Shown one piece after another: positions 27,201 to 36,319 of a stretch of DNA of 64,000 nucleotides (positions within the stretch are counted from its first letter, which is position 1; each line of letters starts with the position of its first letter). The notes under the pieces were generated by a model. The model made no database searches. It was not told the DNA's origin and saw only the letters and a program-made list of their open reading frames with translations. The stretch covers positions 186,001 through 250,000 of the forward strand of contig JAUIFE010000002.1 in the NCBI GenBank assembly GCA_030429565.1. The letters are read 5' to 3'. Source of the DNA: Holophagae bacterium (GTDB taxonomy: Bacteria > Acidobacteriota > Holophagae > Acanthopleuribacterales > Acanthopleuribacteraceae). The translations under genes were made by a program, and so were the position numbers.

Positions 27201-28868
27201 TCACACACTTATCGATGTTTTGCGCAGACGGTGGATGTTTGATTGTAACAGTTTCGCCCGTTGCAATCGTTGAGAAATAAGTGCGATTTCATCACCGCCA
27301 CATGCCCCCGCCCGCAGCTTGCGCCGCCGCTCATCCGGCAAGGCCACGTTCAACACAATGAGGATCCATTCCAAGCCAACCAAGTCGTGGACGGCCTGAA
27401 ACCGCAAGCCCAACCCGGGATCGTCGCCGCGGGTGGCAATGAAGTCCTGCACCATGGCAAGCCGGCGCGCGTAAGGCGTGGTAAAGCCGAGATGGTGAAC
27501 CATGTCGGCCAATAACTTGGCCGGATCATCCCAACCCGCGTATTCAAAATCGACAAACTTGAGTCGCCCATTGACCTGGAGCGCATTGTGAAAACCGAAG
27601 TCGGAGGGACTGGGAAAGCGCAGGTCGGGCGCCAAAAGGGCGTCGGGTTGGAGTTGGTGATCGCGGCAAAAAAGCTTAAATTCTTTTTTCATTTGCAACA
27701 GTTCCGTTGCTAAATTAGCCAAAACAAAGCTTCTTACTTCTTTTAGCAATGGATCATTTGCACAAGCCGTTTCAATTGCATCAAATCGTTGCTGAATTTG
27801 GGCCACAAAGGCATTTAAGCTAAAGCGCGCGTGGGCCGCCGCCGGCAAAGCATCTTCATCAAGTTCGCGGCCGACCGCATCGAGGCGACGCAAAAAGGCA
27901 AAAAGTTGTTGCCAGGCCGCGTCGTCTTCAGCGGTCACGGGTTCGCCGTCCAACCACGCCGATAACAGCCAATCGTCGCCGTCGGCACGCGGGGCCGCGA
28001 CTTGAGTGACCCCCTGATCGCACAAGGCATGGACAAAGGCGGCTTCGCGCTGCACGCGTTGACGGGCGGCAGGGTCGTCGCGACCATAAGTTTTGAGGGC
28101 CCAGCGCGAACCATCGCTACAGCCCAGTTGGTATAGGCAATTGTTGCCGCCGTCACGCAACGGTATCCAGGATCGGGTCGGCGGCAGCGCGGGCGTTACG
28201 CCGAGTTGGAGATCGAACCACCATTGAATCTCGGACCAGGCCGCAAAACGCGGCAAGCCGTCGACCAGGAGCGGTGCATCGTCGCGATCAGACACGGGTG
28301 GGTAAAACCAAAGCGGCTGGGTTTCAGCAGGAAACCCATCGGTCGCGAACATTTCAGGTAAATCGTCGACAAAAACATCCAACTCAAGCGCGGCGATGCG
28401 GGCCGCTTTGGCCCGACGGGTGTCTTCAAAAAAGACGGTCTGCTCGGTGAAACCCAAGCCGCCGACAGCGACATGACCCAAAAAGCCGCGTCGCTGCAGG
28501 AACCGTCGTGCGGCCACTCGCAAGTGGGCATCGGTATCGAAATTCGAGACTTCAGTTTTATGGCTGACAATAAAGAGTTCCACGTGGAACTTTCGCAAAA
28601 ACTGCACACAAGCGGTAAAACCTTCAAAGACATAGGCCTGATGCAAGGCTTCGCCATAGGCCCATGCTTGCAGTTGGCGCCAGCGTAATTCGGCCTGATC
28701 GGAATCGGCGGCACAAGCGCGTAAGCCCTGTTTTACGGCACTTTTTTCGGCCACACATGTGGCGGGCACCCAACCTTCGCGACGCGCCAAACCCAAAAAC
28801 AAGGCCCGGTAATCGATAATGGTGTTGTCCAAATCGAAACCGACCCGCCATGGCCGCCGCACGCTCAT
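27201..28868 (-). CDS. HAD hydrolase - small-molecule kinase (APH-like) fusion
   Basis: 555 residues. The N-terminal ~210 residues are a HAD phosphatase-like domain (G-F-D-L-D-N-T-I near residue 12; I-V-S-H-K-T; F-V-D-D-L-P). From about 240 there is an aminoglycoside/choline-kinase-like fold: N-terminal lobe with W-A-L-K-T-Y, then a catalytic-loop variant S-P-S-D-F-G-F-H-N-A-L and metal-binding V-D-F-E-Y-A-G-W. The usual HGD is replaced by P-S-D, so the Asp is kept. ATG 28868 has GAGGG just upstream; GTG 28880 overlapping the previous stop is an alternative. With the isomerase and nucleotidyltransferase-kinase beside it, it may supply kinase and phosphatase steps for an activated sugar. Confidence 0.72.
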   Translation of the reverse strand: MSVRRPWRVGFDLDNTIIDYRALFLGLARREGWVPATCVAEKSAVKQGLRACAADSDQAELRWRQLQAWAYGEALHQAYVFEGFTACVQFLRKFHVELFIVSHKTEVSNFDTDAHLRVAARRFLQRRGFLGHVAVGGLGFTEQTVFFEDTRRAKAARIAALELDVFVDDLPEMFATDGFPAETQPLWFYPPVSDRDDAPLLVDGLPRFAAWSEIQWWFDLQLGVTPALPPTRSWIPLRDGGNNCLYQLGCSDGSRWALKTYGRDDPAARQRVQREAAFVHALCDQGVTQVAAPRADGDDWLLSAWLDGEPVTAEDDAAWQQLFAFLRRLDAVGRELDEDALPAAAHARFSLNAFVAQIQQRFDAIETACANDPLLKEVRSFVLANLATELLQMKKEFKLFCRDHQLQPDALLAPDLRFPSPSDFGFHNALQVNGRLKFVDFEYAGWDDPAKLLADMVHHLGFTTPYARRLAMVQDFIATRGDDPGLGLRFQAVHDLVGLEWILIVLNVALPDERRRKLRAGACGGDEIALISQRLQRAKLLQSNIHRLRKTSISV

Positions 28869-28876
28869 GGCCGCCC

Positions 28877-30400
28877 TCACTTCAACAACGTCACGATGTA
28901 TTTGAACAAATCAGGCGGCTCCACGCTCTCGCGATTACACACGATTTGGACATCAATCGCAGCCGCCGCACTGCCCACGAAACCCGCGATTTCGGGCGCC
29001 AGCTTCCCCGCGATGCAAATACCCGCCAAAGAGAGGAAGGCGTCACCGGCACCAATGCGATCCACGACTTTAAAGGAGAGGGCCGGGATTTGATAACTGA
29101 GCGAATCACCCAGATCGCGCAGCAGCAATCCCTCGCGACCGCGCGTGGTAACCACGTAACGGGCGCGCACCCGTTCACCGACTTGGCCCGCCACGATGTC
29201 GATCGGATCGGTACGGTTGTGGACCGCCAGCCGCAGTTCCGGCTCGTTGAGCGAAACAAAGTCGGCACGTGGGTAGCGATTGACCGTGTGAAAACCCCGG
29301 TTGCCGCTGTTGATCTGGGTATTCACCGCCAAGAACGGCGCGTGTTGGCTCAGCGTGCGCGCCATGTCGCGCGAAATAAACCCGTTGCCGAAATCGGGCA
29401 CAATGACACAATCGTAGTCGCCTAGATTTTCACGCAACCACTTGCACAACGATCGGTTAAGTTGTTCGGGCAGTGGCGAGTCTTCGTTGTAATAGACTTC
29501 GAATAATTTGGACGAGGCATCGTCGACAAAACGGCTTTTGCGCACGGTCGGCGCATCGTCCCGGAAAAAGAAGGTCGGCGTAATGTTGCTTTTGAGTTTG
29601 TCGCGTATAAAGCCTTCAAAGCTCTGCTGCGCACCCAGCATGGTCAGCAAACCCACTTGGTCGCAATATCCGGCAATGTGGTTGGCAACCGCCAGCGAAC
29701 CACCGGCAAACTGCTCGACCGATTGGTGTTTCACCGCCAGAATGTTGCCCTTACCGGTTTGACCCATAGGTTGCGTGTAGTGGTACTCGTCGACAATGGC
29801 ATCGCCAACCACCAACACCTTCAGTTTCTTGAGGCCTTTGATCATGTCGATGATTTCACCGGCCTGAAAACGCTCGCCGAAATGACGCAGGTAATCTTTG
29901 ACATCGGGCGAAAAAACATTGAAATGCTCATTGAGCAACTGACTGGAACTAAAAACAATGTCGTCGGTATAAACGGTGCGGCCGCCACAGTCCTTAACCG
30001 CATTTTGTTCCTTGGTGATGTTGCCGGTCAAATCGTCCTGTGGTTTTTGGTAGTCGCTGCCTTTGGCGTAAACGGCGGGCTGAACCGCTTCAATCGCGGG
30101 AATCGCGGTACGGTCGTCGACAATCGCAACATGCGCCACCGCTTCCAAGGCCGCCAGGTTTTCCGCGCGCAACTGCTGGTTAAAAATCGGCCGGCCAGGA
30201 CCTTTGTTGACGAAACGGTCGGCGGTAATCGTGACAAAGAGCAGATCGCCTTCGGCGGCCGCTGTTTGCAAGTGACGCACGTGGCCGATGTGAATGAGAT
30301 CAAAGGTACCGTGGCACAACACCACCTTTTGTCCGGCGGCACGTGCGGCCTTCGCGAACTGTCCCAACTGGTCCAGATCAACGATTTTGGACGCTTTCAT
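28877..30400 (-). CDS. Nucleotidyltransferase - PfkB sugar kinase (HldE-like, reversed domain order)
   Basis: 507 residues. Residues about 20-140 form a cytidylyltransferase-like domain (L-C-H-G-T-F-D-L-I-H-I-G-H-V). From about 190 there is a PfkB/ribokinase-type kinase (V-V-G-D-A-I-V-D-E; G-G-S-L-A-V-A-N; catalytic D-R-I-G-A-G-D-A-F). HldE of heptose biosynthesis has the same two domains in the opposite order. The gene overlaps the GmhA-like gene upstream by ATGA and is followed by the HAD-kinase gene. A heptose-like or other phosphosugar substrate is likely. Confidence 0.8.
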   Translation of the reverse strand: MKASKIVDLDQLGQFAKAARAAGQKVVLCHGTFDLIHIGHVRHLQTAAAEGDLLFVTITADRFVNKGPGRPIFNQQLRAENLAALEAVAHVAIVDDRTAIPAIEAVQPAVYAKGSDYQKPQDDLTGNITKEQNAVKDCGGRTVYTDDIVFSSSQLLNEHFNVFSPDVKDYLRHFGERFQAGEIIDMIKGLKKLKVLVVGDAIVDEYHYTQPMGQTGKGNILAVKHQSVEQFAGGSLAVANHIAGYCDQVGLLTMLGAQQSFEGFIRDKLKSNITPTFFFRDDAPTVRKSRFVDDASSKLFEVYYNEDSPLPEQLNRSLCKWLRENLGDYDCVIVPDFGNGFISRDMARTLSQHAPFLAVNTQINSGNRGFHTVNRYPRADFVSLNEPELRLAVHNRTDPIDIVAGQVGERVRARYVVTTRGREGLLLRDLGDSLSYQIPALSFKVVDRIGAGDAFLSLAGICIAGKLAPEIAGFVGSAAAAIDVQIVCNRESVEPPDLFKYIVTLLK

Positions 30401-30990
30401 GAAGATTCCCTTTCCACCCGCAGGCGATCCGCCATGTGGTGCAACAAAAATAAGTGGCCGACCTCAACCATGCCGTAATCGCGGCTGCCAAGCCACAGGT
30501 TCAAATCACCCAAGCCGCGCAAGGGATTGTCGGCTTTAAAGCCGGACAAGGTAACGACCTGGCCGCCATTTTGGTGAACCTGCGCCACGGCGGCGCGGAT
30601 GTTGGGCGAGTTACCGGAGCTGCTGATGGCGAGTAATAAGTCGCCGGGACGGGCCCAAGTCGCCAAAATGCGGGCGTAGGCTTGATCGTAGCCGTAATCG
30701 TTGGCCATGCAGGTCATCAGAGCGGCATCGTGCAACACCGTCGCCCGCAATCCGCCGACGTTGACCAGGTCATTGACAATATGGGCGGCAATAGCGGCGC
30801 TACCGCCGTTGCCAATGACGTACACAGCGGTGCCGGCGTCAACGGTGGTTTTGAGCAACGTGTGGGCACGGTCAAAGCATTCGTCGGCGTTTAGCGCGAC
30901 ACCGTCCCGGTCGCAACATTGAACCGCGGCGACCAATTGCTGGAAGGCCTGCGTCTTTTCGGTAAACGGAGGTAACGTCTCGCGCGTCAT
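30397..30990 (-). CDS. gmhA: SIS domain phosphosugar isomerase, GmhA-like
   Basis: 197 residues. V-I-G-N-G-G-S-A-A-I-A-A-H near residue 60 and I-S-S-S-G-N-S-P-N near 120 are the phosphate-binding motifs of phosphoheptose isomerases; H-x4-L-L-H near the C-terminus holds the usual active-site His region. GmhA converts sedoheptulose 7-phosphate to heptose 7-phosphate. Start and stop each overlap a neighbour by ATGA. Pairing with the HldE-like protein supports a heptose-type pathway; the exact sugar is inference. Confidence 0.8.
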   Translation of the reverse strand: MTRETLPPFTEKTQAFQQLVAAVQCCDRDGVALNADECFDRAHTLLKTTVDAGTAVYVIGNGGSAAIAAHIVNDLVNVGGLRATVLHDAALMTCMANDYGYDQAYARILATWARPGDLLLAISSSGNSPNIRAAVAQVHQNGGQVVTLSGFKADNPLRGLGDLNLWLGSRDYGMVEVGHLFLLHHMADRLRVERESS

Positions 30991-31979
30991 GATTTTGCTC
31001 CCAAATGGCGGAACCAGCTCGCCGTCGCCGCTTTAATCCCCTCGGCGTCCCAAACGGGGGCACCGGCCCAGTTCTGGATGGCGGCCAACATTTGCGCGAC
31101 ACCGTCTTCAAATGAAACCGCCGGCGCCCAAGCCAGTTCACTGCGAATCCGGCGCGTATCGGCAAAAGTACAGTCGGGTTCACCTGGCCGCTTAGGTATG
31201 TAGCTAACCGGCCCTTCGAGCAATGAAACCAGGCGGTTAATGCTGTAATGGTTGCCGCTTCCGACGTTGTAAATCCGTTCGACGCGCTCGCTTTCGGCGG
31301 CGGCAATAAAGGCGCGTGCCACGTCGGTCACAAAGGTGAAATCGCGGGTTTGTTCGCCGTCACCCACAACGGTGTAGGGTTTTCCGTTGAGTTTTTGGGC
31401 GAGAAACACGCCGAATACGGCGCCGTAGGCACCGGTGGTGCGTGATCGCGGCCCGTACACATTAAATAGACGCAGCGATAAAGCGGGCAGTTGGTAAACG
31501 CGCGCCCAGTGCATCACCAACTCTTCGCCCATACGTTTGGTCAAGGCGTAGGGGTACTGCGGCCGTATCTCGGCGGTTTCCGGGGTTGGGAAAATGTCCG
31601 GGATGCCGTAACACGAAGATGATGCGGCGTATACGAACCGTTTCACACCGGCATCACGCGCCAGTTGCAGCACATTTAGAGTACCTCTGACGTTGCAGGC
31701 GAAATAACGATCCGGTTTTTCAATGGAAGGCACGATGTCGGCCAAGCCGGCCAAATGAAAAACCCAATCGGCATCGCGGAAGGACACCGCCAAACCGTCG
31801 GGTTCGCATATGTCGTGGTTGACCAGCGAGAAACGGGCATGGTCGCGAAACGGCGCCAGATTGCTCTCGCGACCGGTTTCAAAATTATCAACGGCCGTCA
31901 CAGAACAGCCCTGTTGCAAAAGCAATTCGCATAAGTGGCTACCGATGAATCCTGCACCACCGGTCACAACAGCTTTCAT
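30987..31979 (-). CDS. NAD-dependent nucleotide-sugar epimerase/dehydratase
   Basis: 330 residues. G-G-A-G-F-I-G-S near residue 7 binds NAD; Y-P-Y-A-L-T-K near 147 is the catalytic Tyr-x3-Lys; N-V-Y-G-P-R-S follows. This is an extended SDR of the UDP-glucose-4-epimerase group. ATG with GAGG six bases upstream. It is the first gene of the ten-gene operon, coupled to the GmhA-like gene by ATGA. It could act as a C4 epimerase or dehydratase; these cannot be separated by reading. Confidence 0.82.
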   Translation of the reverse strand: MKAVVTGGAGFIGSHLCELLLQQGCSVTAVDNFETGRESNLAPFRDHARFSLVNHDICEPDGLAVSFRDADWVFHLAGLADIVPSIEKPDRYFACNVRGTLNVLQLARDAGVKRFVYAASSSCYGIPDIFPTPETAEIRPQYPYALTKRMGEELVMHWARVYQLPALSLRLFNVYGPRSRTTGAYGAVFGVFLAQKLNGKPYTVVGDGEQTRDFTFVTDVARAFIAAAESERVERIYNVGSGNHYSINRLVSLLEGPVSYIPKRPGEPDCTFADTRRIRSELAWAPAVSFEDGVAQMLAAIQNWAGAPVWDAEGIKAATASWFRHLGAKS

Positions 31980-32269
31980 TGTCTACCTCGCGGAAAGGCC
32001 CATTCTAACGTAAACACCAGCAACATGGAAGCTTACCAAAGTCGTAAAACCCTAGTGCCGTCGTATCGACGACGTACACGGGGTAAGTCTGGAACCGCTA
32101 GGTCGTGCTGCAACAACGGCCACTCAATCCACCATGACAGGCATGGAACAGGGGACACAAGCGCCGTTGATGAAAACGTCGGGTTATGCTTTTTGATCGG
32201 TCGCGAGCGGGCAGATCTTTACCGGCATTTAAGGAGGCACGGGCCGACAACTCAAAGGACGCGTCGGGT

Positions 32270-34045
32270 TTAGCGCGTCGGCGCGGATTCGGAGGCGGGG
32301 TTAGGGTCTAATTTTTCGAGGATTCGACGGGCAAGGCGACGAGGACCGTGACCATCGAGCCTTTGACGACCCGCTTCGGAAAAGGACTGGGCGCGATGGG
32401 GGTCAAAAATAAGGGTACACAGGTGGTCGACTGTTTCTTCAAGATCGCGACCAACATCGGTTAACTCAGCTTGAGCCAGCGCCTTGAGCTCGTGATCACC
32501 CGCATCGCGGCCAGGCGCAAAAGTCACCGTCGGCAAGCCGAGGTGCAGGCATTCGAACAGAGTCACCCCATAAAGACTCAAGCCGTAATTGGCTTGCATC
32601 ATGAGTTGCTTGATGTTCGCCGGATTGTTGTGGGTAATCCAATCGAGGCGGCGCGTGGCGGCCGGTGGAATCACGGGCGCTTTGGCGAAGGGGCCCCGCA
32701 CCCAGTGGATGCGAAAGTGGGCGGGCAAGCGGGTGTCAAGCATGGCGGGCAGGTGATCACCCAATCCGTGAACATCGCTGCCACCAGAGAAAACAATCAC
32801 GTCAGAGCCGGGTTTCCAGGTACGAGGCACAGCGCCGGCATTGAGCAGGAAACACTCCCAACCAAATACGACATTGTTGGTTTCCTCATCCTCGCCACGC
32901 AGATAAAACGACGGAACCCATTGCAAATCAACCAGTTCAGCTTTTTTAACGGTAAAATCGAGCGACACAATCAACAATCCCGCATCACGTTGCTGCTGCA
33001 GAAACGCATGCCATTCGTCGTCGATCAACCGCGCGGGCATGTCGAGCACTAACACTTGGAAAGGCTTGGCCGCCAGAACTTCCTCTAGCCGCGAGCGCAA
33101 GCCGCCGACGGCGGTGAAGTCGTGGGGAATCAGTTCTAATTCTTGACGAACGAAGGCTTCGCCTTCGATGACCAAATGGATCCCGGCGGCGGCGACGTCT
33201 TGTAAACCGGCGGCGGAGACCAGAGTTCGGCTGATGTGGCCCAGACCTACGCCATGCCCACCGGCAGTGGCGAACAAGACGCTTGGCGCCTTTTCGTGGG
33301 CGGTCTTTTGGCGAACATGAGCGTTGAGAAAACGCAGCTCGGGGTCGCGGTCGACTTCCTCAAAAACCCAACGCAACGAAACCAAAGAGTCGGCGGGATT
33401 TTCAGCATACCAGCGGCGGTAAATTTCGGCCATGAACCGGTAATCGCTGGCCGTATCCACCGACAAACGCTGTTTGGGGCGGTAAAACCAGGGATCGTCA
33501 ACCACATCGATGGTATTGAGATCAGCGGCAAATTTTTTCAGGCTCTGACCAACATGCTCCCGTTCAAACGGCAACTCAGCTTCAATCACCAGCTTATTCC
33601 AAATGCGGAACGGATAGAGGTCGATGCCTTCATGAACGACGGTGAACCCGTTCCGCGGCGGGACACGCACCAAATCAGCGCCACGGGCCAGGGCTCGAAT
33701 CATTTTGGTGATGATCTCGGGATCGATCAGCGGACAATCACCGCAGATGTACAGCACGTATTCGGGCCGTTCTCGAGCCACAATATAATCGATGCGACCG
33801 ACCAAATCGTTGACATCGCCGCTGTAGGCGACAACCGGTCGACCGGCTGCCTCAGCCCAATCAACCAAATCGCGGTTCTCTTCGTCGGCGGTGGTGGCCA
33901 AAACGGCCTTGCGAATCAACGGCACCGCGTCCAAACGTTCGAAAAGACGCGCAATCAGGGGTTTACCCTCAAGCGGAAGCAAGTGCTTGCGCGGCAGCCG
34001 ACTCGAACTGAGACGTGCGCCGACAACAGCTACAACATCAACCAT
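32270..34045 (-). CDS. SpsF-like cytidylyltransferase - PseG-like fusion
   Basis: 591 residues. Residues 1 to about 245 are a SpsF/NeuA-type nucleotidyltransferase (V-V-G-A-R-L-S-S-S-R-L-P-R-K; C-G-D-C-P-L-I-D-P). From about 258 there is a PseG-like GT-B half (G-G-H-G-V-G-L-G-H-I-S-R near the start; later Y-G-V-T-L-F-E-C-L-H-L-G-L-P). In pseudaminic acid synthesis PseF adds CMP and PseG removes UDP; a chain joining both functions would carry two steps. The gene stands alone on the minus strand, with 290 bp before the epimerase operon. The match to PseG is by motif order, so a glycosyltransferase role for the C-half remains possible. Confidence 0.75.
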   Translation of the reverse strand: MVDVVAVVGARLSSSRLPRKHLLPLEGKPLIARLFERLDAVPLIRKAVLATTADEENRDLVDWAEAAGRPVVAYSGDVNDLVGRIDYIVARERPEYVLYICGDCPLIDPEIITKMIRALARGADLVRVPPRNGFTVVHEGIDLYPFRIWNKLVIEAELPFEREHVGQSLKKFAADLNTIDVVDDPWFYRPKQRLSVDTASDYRFMAEIYRRWYAENPADSLVSLRWVFEEVDRDPELRFLNAHVRQKTAHEKAPSVLFATAGGHGVGLGHISRTLVSAAGLQDVAAAGIHLVIEGEAFVRQELELIPHDFTAVGGLRSRLEEVLAAKPFQVLVLDMPARLIDDEWHAFLQQQRDAGLLIVSLDFTVKKAELVDLQWVPSFYLRGEDEETNNVVFGWECFLLNAGAVPRTWKPGSDVIVFSGGSDVHGLGDHLPAMLDTRLPAHFRIHWVRGPFAKAPVIPPAATRRLDWITHNNPANIKQLMMQANYGLSLYGVTLFECLHLGLPTVTFAPGRDAGDHELKALAQAELTDVGRDLEETVDHLCTLIFDPHRAQSFSEAGRQRLDGHGPRRLARRILEKLDPNPASESAPTR

Positions 34046-34291
34046 GCAGAAACCTCAACCAAGGAGACACTTTCAAGAAACGATTCGGATAGAAGCATCA
34101 AACGCCGGCACAAGGCCTGGCAAGCATAAATGATAAATGGGGCCCCAAAAATCAACACGTTAAGGGGAATATCGGCATAACGCCGGGAAACATTGATAAG
34201 CCGACCCGGAGAGAGACATTGGCGATAAGGTATGCCTCACGGTGGCAAAACCAACCTCTTCGATAGGCATGAATGCCGTCGGTCAGACCAC

Positions 34292-36301
34292 TTATTGTAC
34301 CGCATTCGCGTCTTTGCGATAGGGTTGAAGTGTAAAGGCAATATTCGGCAGCACGCCGCCAGGTTTACGCGTCTCGTCCCATTCAGCCAACGAGAAAATA
34401 ATACGGGTCAGATGACCCGGGGAGTGTGGGGTGTGGCGCATCATCGGAAAAAGCGCGGCTTGACCCGGCTCCCAATGGACTTCCAGCCCCTTTTGACCGT
34501 CGCCAAGGGCTATCAAACCCGTCGTCGCACCAAAGCCACCACTGCACGAAATGATCGATGACAGATTTTGGCTGTGGTCAAAGGCTTGGTTCAAGGCGAA
34601 ACGCTCGGGCGCCAGGCCGCCTTGATGGGTCTCAACCCATAGCGGCCCCTGAAAAGCCTCAGGCAACAGGGTGAAATGACCCAATCGCATCGACCCGTCG
34701 GGAATCGGCCATTCGGGAAACAGGAATGCCAATTCAAGCTGTGCTGATTGCAGATCGAGTCGGTAGCGTTTGATGATAGGGCCCAGCTCGGTTTTCAGGC
34801 CGACCTGCACAATGAGGCTGCGACCACGGTTGTTTTCTTCGATAAAAAATCGCGGCTGCGCCGCGTTCAAATCGGTAATGCGGCGCCCGCCCTTGGGTTC
34901 AATGACAATGTGGCCGGAAAAGAAATCGGCGCCGAGAGTAATACAAGAAAAGTAGCCATGCGGCAAGGTACCGACCAGGGGCTGAAAATCGTGTTCGGCA
35001 AAGGCGAGCCGGTCAATGGTCATGCCGCGGCGTAAGTTGAGGGTCAGCGCAATATGTTGCGTCTTCAGAGTTAGCAAAAAGTGTTCGGAATCCAAGCTGT
35101 GCGTCACGCCGACCGTATCAAGCGCATCGCTATCGAGGGCTTGAACCTCGGGATAAGCGCCCTGCAAGGCAAAAACCGGGTCGCCCTTCAGTTGGTGGAG
35201 TAAAATCGCCAACCGCGTTTTGGCCTCGCTAAGGCGTTTGCGCAGGATGTGCGTGCGCAAGTCGCTGGACCACAACAAACACAGCTCGCGCATCAACGCC
35301 GGGTCGGGTTTCTCTTGCGCGGCCAACAAGGCAGCGGCTCGGTAACAAAGCGTATTTAAGTGCAAATCGGATTGACCGGTGATCGCCCAGCGCGACACGT
35401 TGTATTTGGGCTGCTTTTTGACCGGCACGGGATGCGTCGCCGATTGCAAGCGGTAAATCGGCGCGGGTTGATCGTCGGCCGCCACGCACAAGGCCTGCGA
35501 CGGCAAACACCACTGCATACCGAAAGCCGCAACCATGTCGGTAAACCAATAGGCCAACCGGTCCCATTCGCCAGGCGGCGCGACATCGTTTTCGTAACTG
35601 TAACGCTTGGGGCGAAAGCCGAAAATTTCAGCGTCGCTGCAATAAAGCGGCAAGGCATAGGGCTGTTTGGCGAGTCGACGGACCAGGTAGTCACGGTAAT
35701 CCGTGCTGGAAATATCGCGGTGGACCCAACGCTGCAACTTTTGAAACAAAATGGAATCGGACCACAACAGCGGTAAACGTGCACCGCCCGGACCCTGCAC
35801 ATACCAGGGTCCCTGCTCCGGCAATTGGCCGCGATGAACCAACTGGGCGTTGTCCCAATCAACCACCAATGCCTTGAAGCCTGCCTCGTGGTAGAGATCG
35901 ACCAAACCGGCGCTAAACGCCATTTCGTTGACCAAGGCCAATTGGGGACGGCAGCCCAGCATGCGCTGGTAATCGGCACAACCCAAGGCCAAATTGGCGC
36001 GATTCACTGAAACCGGCGCCAGCGGCCCAATCATTTGAATTAGGCCGCTGCCAATCAGTTCGCAGGCACCCGCCGCGAGCAAAGCCCGAAAGCGATCCAC
36101 CCAGGCGGCGTCACATTGTTGAATTTGGGCCAAGGTCCAGGAAGACATTTCAATGCCGATGGGAACCCGGTGCTGCTCGACCAGTTCAAGCAAGGGCGTG
36201 TAGCAACGTTCGATGACGGTGGCCCGCTGCTCCATCGCCAACGCCGAAAAGGCGAGGTTCAAATGAAACACCGCATAAGCTTTGGTTCCGCTTTGCTCCA
36301 C
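34292..36301 (-). CDS. GH57-like (alpha-amylase/deacetylase fold) protein
   Basis: 669 residues from GTG, with GGGAG nine bases upstream. The N-terminus (V-F-H-L-N-L-A-F-S, then I-G-I-E-M-S-S-W-T-L) and a later V-N-E-M-A-F-S resemble the glycoside hydrolase family 57 beta/alpha barrel. A central helical part and C-terminal beta-rich domain follow, as in GH57 and related glucanotransferases. No signal peptide, so cytoplasmic. The catalytic residues could not be assigned with confidence. It is 18 bp downstream of the NeuB-like gene on the same strand, so a role in trimming or assembling the glycan is plausible. Confidence 0.6.
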   Translation of the reverse strand: MEQSGTKAYAVFHLNLAFSALAMEQRATVIERCYTPLLELVEQHRVPIGIEMSSWTLAQIQQCDAAWVDRFRALLAAGACELIGSGLIQMIGPLAPVSVNRANLALGCADYQRMLGCRPQLALVNEMAFSAGLVDLYHEAGFKALVVDWDNAQLVHRGQLPEQGPWYVQGPGGARLPLLWSDSILFQKLQRWVHRDISSTDYRDYLVRRLAKQPYALPLYCSDAEIFGFRPKRYSYENDVAPPGEWDRLAYWFTDMVAAFGMQWCLPSQALCVAADDQPAPIYRLQSATHPVPVKKQPKYNVSRWAITGQSDLHLNTLCYRAAALLAAQEKPDPALMRELCLLWSSDLRTHILRKRLSEAKTRLAILLHQLKGDPVFALQGAYPEVQALDSDALDTVGVTHSLDSEHFLLTLKTQHIALTLNLRRGMTIDRLAFAEHDFQPLVGTLPHGYFSCITLGADFFSGHIVIEPKGGRRITDLNAAQPRFFIEENNRGRSLIVQVGLKTELGPIIKRYRLDLQSAQLELAFLFPEWPIPDGSMRLGHFTLLPEAFQGPLWVETHQGGLAPERFALNQAFDHSQNLSSIISCSGGFGATTGLIALGDGQKGLEVHWEPGQAALFPMMRHTPHSPGHLTRIIFSLAEWDETRKPGGVLPNIAFTLQPYRKDANAVQ

Positions 36302-36319
36302 GATGACAAACTCCCGTGT

